Positions 59,553-64,000 of a DNA stretch of 64,000 bases are shown here, piece by piece (positions within the stretch are counted from its first letter, which is position 1; each line of letters starts with the position of its first letter). Origin of the DNA: JACVRW01 sp963716215. Lineage in GTDB: Bacteria > Actinomycetota > Thermoleophilia > Solirubrobacterales > Thermoleophilaceae. The position numbers and the translations under genes were made by a program. The DNA is taken from assembly GCA_963716215.1 (NCBI GenBank), contig OY970298.1:3844001-3908000 (forward strand). The letters run 5' to 3'. The notes under the pieces are model-generated. The model searched no databases. It saw only the letters and a list, made by a program, of their open reading frames with translations, and was not told where the DNA came from.

Positions 59553-60337
59553 TGCACACTCCCTACTCGGTCGCTGGACAACAGGGCCCCTGCGTCGGGC
59601 ACGACCGGGTCGCGTCCGAGGGCGCTCAGGATCTCGTACGTGGTGGCGGTCGCGGCCGAGAGCACGGGCAGCCCCAGCTCCCGCTCCGCCAGCGAGATCG
59701 CCGGCAGCGAGGGCATCTGCACGCAGGCAGACAGGACGACTCCGTCGGCCGTGGACAGGTCGAGCTCGCGGGCGATGCCGACCAGGTTCATCGGGTCGAG
59801 GCGGCCCACGGCCACGTTCTCGGTGACGCTGAGCGAGCACGCGTCGACGACCGTGATGCCGCATCCCTCGATGTAGTCGGCCACCAGCCGGGTCAGCGAC
59901 TCCTCGTACGGGGTCACGATCGCCACGCGCCTGAGGCCGAGGGCCTCGATGCCGCGGACCAGCGCACCGGCGCTGCTCACGACCGGAGCGGGCGCCCCGT
60001 TCGCCTCGGCCCCCCGCGCCAAGCGCTCCTCAGCCTCGACGTGCGCGCCCTGCCCCTGGGCCATGATCGCGACCAGGCAGGCATACGCCAGCACGTCCAC
60101 GTGAGCGTCGGTCAGCTCTCTGACACAGCGGTCCGCGTCGGCCACCATCCGGTCGAGCGAGTCCTTGTCCACCTGGAGCAGCTCGGCCCGGCTGGAGTGG
60201 AAGGTGAAGCGCTCGCCGGTCTGGCGCGCGCGGTTGAAGAGCATCTCCGGCAGCTCGGTCTCGATCGTCGTGTTCGAGCTCGGGACCAGCAGGCCGATGC
60301 GCGTGACCTCCACGGGATCTCTCCTCGGCTCGGTCAT
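59549..60337 (-). CDS. Maleate cis-trans isomerase/Asp-Glu racemase-like protein
   Basis: A 262-residue protein of the maleate isomerase/arylmalonate decarboxylase branch. 'RIGLLVPSSNTTIETELPEML' is the characteristic N-terminus; the two catalytic cysteines would be Cys87 (AYACLVAIM) and Cys205 (VLSACVQMPS). Maleate isomerase converts maleate to fumarate at the end of nicotinate-type pathways, which would fit the upstream molybdenum hydroxylase, but the substrate is not proven. ATG 60337 overlaps the CoxG-like stop (ATGA); a longer reading from 60367 lacks this coupling. Confidence 0.85.
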   Translation of the reverse strand: MTEPRRDPVEVTRIGLLVPSSNTTIETELPEMLFNRARQTGERFTFHSSRAELLQVDKDSLDRMVADADRCVRELTDAHVDVLAYACLVAIMAQGQGAHVEAEERLARGAEANGAPAPVVSSAGALVRGIEALGLRRVAIVTPYEESLTRLVADYIEGCGITVVDACSLSVTENVAVGRLDPMNLVGIARELDLSTADGVVLSACVQMPSLPAISLAERELGLPVLSAATATTYEILSALGRDPVVPDAGALLSSDRVGSVQ

Positions 60338-60939
60338 CGGTTCCGCACCCCGCGGACGACCCGCCACAGCACGAGCAGCGTCGCGACGGCAAGGCCGGCG
60401 CCGACTGCCCGTCGCGCCAGAGGCTGCGGTCCGGCGTCCGGCGGCACGAGGGGCGGGAGGGGCTGCTCGCCATCCCCTTCCGCGGGGGCCTGCTCGCCCT
60501 TGATCGCGCGCTCCAGCGCGTCCGAGAACTGCTTGGTCACCTCACCCGCCTGCTTGGCCACCACCTTCTGCCCGACCGACCCGAGCACGCCGCCCATGGC
60601 GAGGTCGGACTCGAGGTCCACGCGGGTGCCCTCGGCCACCTCCGCCAGTCGCACCGTGTTGGTGGTCCGCACGTTCCCCGCTGCGCCCTTCACCGCCCGA
60701 CCGACGGCGGTGAACTGCATGTGCTCCTGCGGCCGGCGCTCGGTCACGCGCATCTTGAGGTCGAAGGTCGCCGTCATCGGCCCGACAGCCTGGGTCACCC
60801 GGATCCTGGAGTTCTCGGCGTCGATCACCTCGACCGACTCCACGCCCGGCACGCAGCGGGCCACCTGCTCGACCTGGTCGAAGAACTCCCAGAGCCGCTC
60901 GCGCGGCTCGGCGATCACAAACGACTCCTGGACTCTCAC
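60334..60939 (-). CDS. CoxG-like SRPBCC protein with C-terminal membrane anchor
   Basis: A 201-residue protein: CoxG/SRPBCC domain (about 1-145; 'QESFVIAEPRERLWEFFDQVEQVARCVPGVESVEV', 'AVGPMTATFDLKMRVTERRP', 'VDLESDLAMGGVLGSVGQKVVAKQAGEVTKQFSDALE') and a C-terminal hydrophobic helix (about 175-195) ending in Arg residues. CoxG recruits molybdenum hydroxylases to the membrane. GTG 60939 overlaps the large-subunit stop (GTGA). Confidence 0.88.
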   Translation of the reverse strand: MRVQESFVIAEPRERLWEFFDQVEQVARCVPGVESVEVIDAENSRIRVTQAVGPMTATFDLKMRVTERRPQEHMQFTAVGRAVKGAAGNVRTTNTVRLAEVAEGTRVDLESDLAMGGVLGSVGQKVVAKQAGEVTKQFSDALERAIKGEQAPAEGDGEQPLPPLVPPDAGPQPLARRAVGAGLAVATLLVLWRVVRGVRNR

Positions 60940-63335
60940 GCGAGCCCCCTTTCGGATTGGGCTTGGGCGATCGCGCTCCACACGAGCTCGGGGGTCACGG
61001 GCAGGCGCGCGATCTCCACGCCGAAGTCCGCGAGGGCGTCGCAGACGCCGTTCGCGATCGCCGCCCCCGGCGGGATCGTCCCCGCCTCGCCGACGCCGCG
61101 GATGCCGAACGGGGTGACCGGCGACGGCACCTCGGTGTGCAGCAGCTCGACGGGCGGCAGATCCGAGGCCGTCGGAACGAAGTAGTCGAGCATCGTGCCG
61201 TTCACGAGCTGACCCGTCTCGTGGTCGTAGCGCAGCTCCTCCGCGAGCGCGGCCCCGAAGCCCTGGGCGAGCGCTCCGCGGAGCTGGCCGTCGATCGCGG
61301 TCGGGTTGACCGGCGTGCCGCAGTCGTGGACCAGCACGAAGCGCTCGATGTCGAAGTCGCCGGTCTCGGCGTCCACGGAGACGATCGCGGCGGCCGTGCC
61401 GAACCCGAACGCGGCGGCAGCCGGCTCGTAGTGCGCGGTGACCTCGAGCCCGGGCGTCTCGCCCTCCGGGATCCCCTGCCCGAGGATCGCGGCCTCGTGA
61501 ACCGCCGCCAGCGACACGGAGCGGTCGTGATCATCCACGCACCGGACCACGGAGCCGGCCACCTCGACCTCCTTCGGGTCGGCGACGTCCAGCCGCCAGG
61601 CGCCCAGGCGGAGGATCTTGTCGCGCAGCTTACGAGCGGCCTTCTCGACCGCCCCCGCTCCCGCGATCATCGTGCGCGAGGCGAAGGCCCCGGTGTTCAC
61701 CGGCGTCCCGGAGGTGTCCCCCGCGTGCACCCGGATCGCGTCGAAGTCGATGCCGAGCACGTCGCTGCAGACCTGGGCGAACGCGGTCTCGGTGCTCTGC
61801 CCGAAGGTGGACACGCCCGTGTAGAGATCGACGCCGCCCGAGCGGTTGGCGCGCAGCGTGACCGCCTCGTGGGCGCCGTACTGCGAGCCGCGGCCGGCGA
61901 GGAACTTCCCGCTCGCGTAGCCGGTGCGCTCGACGAACGAGGACAGGCCCACGCCCACGTAGCGACCGTCCGCGCGCGGGCCGCGGCCGGCCGCGCGCAC
62001 GTCGTCGTAGCCGATTGCGTCGGCCGCCATGCGCAGGCAGCGCTCGTAGTCGCCGCTGTCGTACCAGGCGCCGCTCGGGTTGCGCCAGGGCAGCTCGTCG
62101 GGACGCCACATGTTGTCCGCGCGCAGCTCCAGCGGGTCCCGTCCGAGCCGGCGCGCCAGGCGGTCGAACAGCACCTCGCGCGCGAAGTTCACCTCGGGCT
62201 GGCCGTAGCCGCGATAGGCCCCGATCGGGGTCTTGCTCGTCATCACCACGCGGCGCTCGACCGAGGCGTCGGCCACCCGGTACGGCCCGGTGAACGTGAC
62301 GCTGGACAGCTGAGCCGACCCGTACGGTCCGTTGTAGGCGCCCAGGTCGGTGGCGTAGACGTCCTCGATGGCCACGATCTGTCCGTCGCGGTCCACCCCG
62401 ATGCGGAAGTCGTGCACGGCCTCGCGAGCGTGCGTCGTGGCTCGGAAGTGCTCCAGCCGGTCCTCGATCCACTTCACGGGACGGCCGAGCGCCATCGCGT
62501 GGAGACACGCGAGCAGGTCCTCCGGGTAGACCCCGAGCTTGAGGCCGAAGGCGCCGCCGATGTCCGAGGCGATCACGCGCACGCCGCCCTCGTCCACGCG
62601 CAGGCAGTGGGCGAGCTGGTTGCGCACGAGGTGCGGGGTCTGGGTCGAGGTGTGGACGGTCAGCTCGCGCGCGCCCGCCCTCCACTCGGCGACCACCCCG
62701 CGCCCCTCCATCGGCAGGCCGGTGACCCGGTTGATCGTGAAGCGGCCCTCGACGACGGTCTCGGCTCGCTCGAACGCCGCGTCGGAGTCCCCCATGCGCT
62801 CCGGGTTGGAGGCGAGCAGGTTGGTGGAGATCACGTCCGGGTGCAGCAGCACGGAGTCCGGCTGCTGCGCGGAGATCACGTCGGGCACGTGCGGCAGCGG
62901 GTCGTAGTCGATCTCGATCAGCTCGACCGCGTCCTCGGCCACGTGCCGGCTGGTGGCTGCCACGCTCACGATCGGCTGGCCCTCGTACTCGGCCGTGCCC
63001 TGCGCGAGCGCGTAGTAGGGCACGTCCGCCGCGCCCGGCACGGGGCGGATCACGTTGATCGGCCGGGTCAGCTCGCGCACGTCCGCGCCCACCAGCACGT
63101 GGCGCACACCCTCCAGCTCGAGCGCTGGGGAGATGTCGAGCGCCTCGATACGCGCGCGCGGGAACGGGCAGCGCCCGACCGCCATGTGGAGCGCGTGAGC
63201 CGGATCGACGTCGTCGGTGAACTGGCCCTCGCCGCGCAGCAGGCGGTCGTCCTCCTTGCGCAGCACCCGCGCGCCGATGCCACCCGGGCGAACGACGGGG
63301 TCTGTGCGCTCGATCGTCTCAGCCATCGCGCTCAC
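60936..63335 (-). CDS. Molybdenum hydroxylase large subunit (xanthine dehydrogenase family)
   Basis: A 799-residue molybdopterin-binding subunit. 'GGIGARVLRKEDDRLLRGEGQFTDDV' is the N-terminal signature, 'GGAFGLKLGVYPEDLLACLHAMALGRPVKWIEDR' binds the cofactor, and the active-site loop reads AYRGYGQ at 373-379. Form I CO dehydrogenase has AYxCSFR there, so this is not a classical CoxL; a heteroaromatic or aldehyde hydroxylase is more likely. The catalytic Glu is in 'GVGEAGTIPP' near the C-terminus. An alternative start at Met4 (63326) shortens the overlap with the small-subunit gene to eight bases. Confidence 0.9.
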   Translation of the reverse strand: MSAMAETIERTDPVVRPGGIGARVLRKEDDRLLRGEGQFTDDVDPAHALHMAVGRCPFPRARIEALDISPALELEGVRHVLVGADVRELTRPINVIRPVPGAADVPYYALAQGTAEYEGQPIVSVAATSRHVAEDAVELIEIDYDPLPHVPDVISAQQPDSVLLHPDVISTNLLASNPERMGDSDAAFERAETVVEGRFTINRVTGLPMEGRGVVAEWRAGARELTVHTSTQTPHLVRNQLAHCLRVDEGGVRVIASDIGGAFGLKLGVYPEDLLACLHAMALGRPVKWIEDRLEHFRATTHAREAVHDFRIGVDRDGQIVAIEDVYATDLGAYNGPYGSAQLSSVTFTGPYRVADASVERRVVMTSKTPIGAYRGYGQPEVNFAREVLFDRLARRLGRDPLELRADNMWRPDELPWRNPSGAWYDSGDYERCLRMAADAIGYDDVRAAGRGPRADGRYVGVGLSSFVERTGYASGKFLAGRGSQYGAHEAVTLRANRSGGVDLYTGVSTFGQSTETAFAQVCSDVLGIDFDAIRVHAGDTSGTPVNTGAFASRTMIAGAGAVEKAARKLRDKILRLGAWRLDVADPKEVEVAGSVVRCVDDHDRSVSLAAVHEAAILGQGIPEGETPGLEVTAHYEPAAAAFGFGTAAAIVSVDAETGDFDIERFVLVHDCGTPVNPTAIDGQLRGALAQGFGAALAEELRYDHETGQLVNGTMLDYFVPTASDLPPVELLHTEVPSPVTPFGIRGVGEAGTIPPGAAIANGVCDALADFGVEIARLPVTPELVWSAIAQAQSERGLA

Positions 63336-63798
63336 CGGCGAGATGCCGCTCCACGGCGTCGATCACGCCCTTGTACCCGGTGCAGCGGCAGAGGACGCCG
63401 GACAGCTCGTCTTGAACCTCGTCGCGCGTGAGGGTGCGACCCTGGCGCGCGAGAGCGGTCGCCGTCATCAGGAAGCCCGGCGTGCAGAAGCCGCACTGCA
63501 GGGCGTGGGCCTCCTTGAAGGCCTGCTGGAGCGGCGACAGCTCGTCGTCCTCGGCCAGGCTCTCCACGGTTTGCACGTCGCTCCCGTCGAGCTGGACGGC
63601 CAGCATCAGACAGGACTTGACCGCCTCGCCGTCTACCAGCACTGTGCACATGCCGCACACGCCTTGCTCGCACCCCACGTGGGTGCCCGTCAGGCCGAGC
63701 TCGTGGCGCAGGAAGTCCGCGGCGTGCATCCGGCCCTCCACGCCGGCGCGGTGGACGTCCCCGTTCACGGTGACGGTGATCTCGTGCGTCTCGTCCAT
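63319..63798 (-). CDS. Molybdenum hydroxylase [2Fe-2S] small subunit
   Basis: A 159-residue iron-sulfur subunit. The plant-type cluster uses Cys43, Cys48, Cys51 (CEQGVCGMC) and Cys63; the second cluster uses Cys102 and Cys105 (QCGFCTPG) with Cys137 and Cys139 (CRC). It carries electrons from the molybdenum centre to the FAD subunit. It follows the FAD-subunit gene with a one-base gap and overlaps the large-subunit gene. Confidence 0.95.
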   Translation of the reverse strand: MDETHEITVTVNGDVHRAGVEGRMHAADFLRHELGLTGTHVGCEQGVCGMCTVLVDGEAVKSCLMLAVQLDGSDVQTVESLAEDDELSPLQQAFKEAHALQCGFCTPGFLMTATALARQGRTLTRDEVQDELSGVLCRCTGYKGVIDAVERHLAGERDG

Positions 63799-63799
63799 G

Positions 63800-64000
63800 T
63801 CAGTCGTCGTCCCTCAGCTGGCGCAGCAGTCGCGCCAGGTGGACCGGCACCAGATGCCGGCGATAGTCCGCGCTCGCGCGCACGTCGTCGGGCGGATCGA
63901 CCGCGTCGAGGGCCAGCGTGGCCGCCTCATCGATGGCCGCGTCGTCCCAGATCCGCCCCTCCAGGCGTTGCTCCGCCGCCGTGGCCAGCACCGGCCGATC
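63800..64000 (-). CDS. Molybdenum hydroxylase FAD subunit, CoxM-like (partial, N-terminus outside window)
   Basis: Only the last about 66 codons are present. 'DAAIDEAATLALDAVDPPDDVRASADYRRHLVPVHLARLLRQL' is the typical C-terminal domain of CoxM/XdhB-type FAD subunits, where S/A-x-Y-R precedes the final helix. The start lies beyond the window edge. The order medium-small-large subunit matches cox-type operons. Confidence 0.88.
   Translation of the reverse strand, partial: DRPVLATAAEQRLEGRIWDDAAIDEAATLALDAVDPPDDVRASADYRRHLVPVHLARLLRQLRDDD

Noticed and set aside
60957..63431. An 824-codon plus-strand open frame opposite the molybdenum hydroxylase genes
   Set aside because: Antisense shadow of the large-subunit gene, rich in Arg/Ala/Val/His without any domain.
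60936..64000. Aerobic CO dehydrogenase (coxMSL)
   Set aside because: Gene order and CoxG fit, but the active-site loop is AYRGYGQ, not AYxCSFR of form I, so a generic molybdenum hydroxylase is the supported call.

Overview
The window is a GC-rich (about 70%) bacterial chromosome segment. Gene content, start-codon use (many GTG) and protein types (MalT-like LuxR regulators, DUF3995, DUF4333, PKD and DUF1929 secreted proteins, CoxG-type SRPBCC proteins) suggest a soil actinobacterium, most likely Thermoleophilia/Solirubrobacterales. That placement is inferred from gene style, not from a marker gene. No rRNA, tRNA, insertion sequence, prophage or CRISPR array is visible.

Layout. 1-5219: sugar or cyclitol uptake and oxidation (ABC permease, ATPase and binding protein; SDR; Gfo/Idh/MocA dehydrogenase; a frameshifted sugar-phosphate-isomerase-like gene). 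5224-7292: a PI-PLC-like secreted protein and two candidate structured RNAs flanking two small genes. 7353-9982: a compact, possibly undescribed peptide-modification locus: a class I methyltransferase, a 20-codon peptide gene translationally coupled to it, an attenuator-like hairpin, and a ThiF/E1-type adenylating enzyme with a PqqD/RRE-like N-terminal region, beside a divergent ArsR-like regulator. 10131-13067: response regulator, SDR, SnoaL and PKD proteins.

13075-31627 is a coherent quaternary-amine (choline/glycine betaine/dimethylglycine) and one-carbon region: GMC choline dehydrogenase, a DmdA-like GcvT-fold demethylase, dimethylglycine/sarcosine dehydrogenase, a dedicated ETF pair, a membrane Fe-S oxidoreductase, MetF, aldehyde dehydrogenase and a glycine-betaine ABC importer with a fused double permease. 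A FadR-type GntR regulator lies inside it. Five copies of the palindrome TGATATATCA (one with a mismatch) sit at the promoters of these units, which defines a probable local regulon. No Rieske-type betaine monooxygenase is present here, so the DmdA-like protein is the candidate for removing the first betaine methyl group, with MetF oxidising the resulting methyl-THF.

31640-43582 holds a secreted peptidase, an MMPL transporter, a large MalT-like LuxR regulator and several membrane proteins. Three promoters here share a direct-repeat element (AGGGTG at a 13-bp period, then GATGT exactly 26 bp from the first repeat), a probable second regulon. 43625-57927 is mixed: SnoaL proteins, secreted TSP3-like and galactose-oxidase-like proteins, an SDR, an MBL-fold hydrolase coupled to an animal-type heme peroxidase, a patatin, an HhH-GPD protein, a twice-frameshifted MFS exporter and an FAD monooxygenase. 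58054-58257 is a cold-shock gene with a structured leader. 58533-64000 is a minus-strand operon encoding a three-subunit molybdenum hydroxylase, CoxG, a maleate-isomerase-like protein and a core MetE-like protein.

Many genes have a TANNNT hexamer only 6-11 bases before the start codon, which suggests frequent leaderless transcription.
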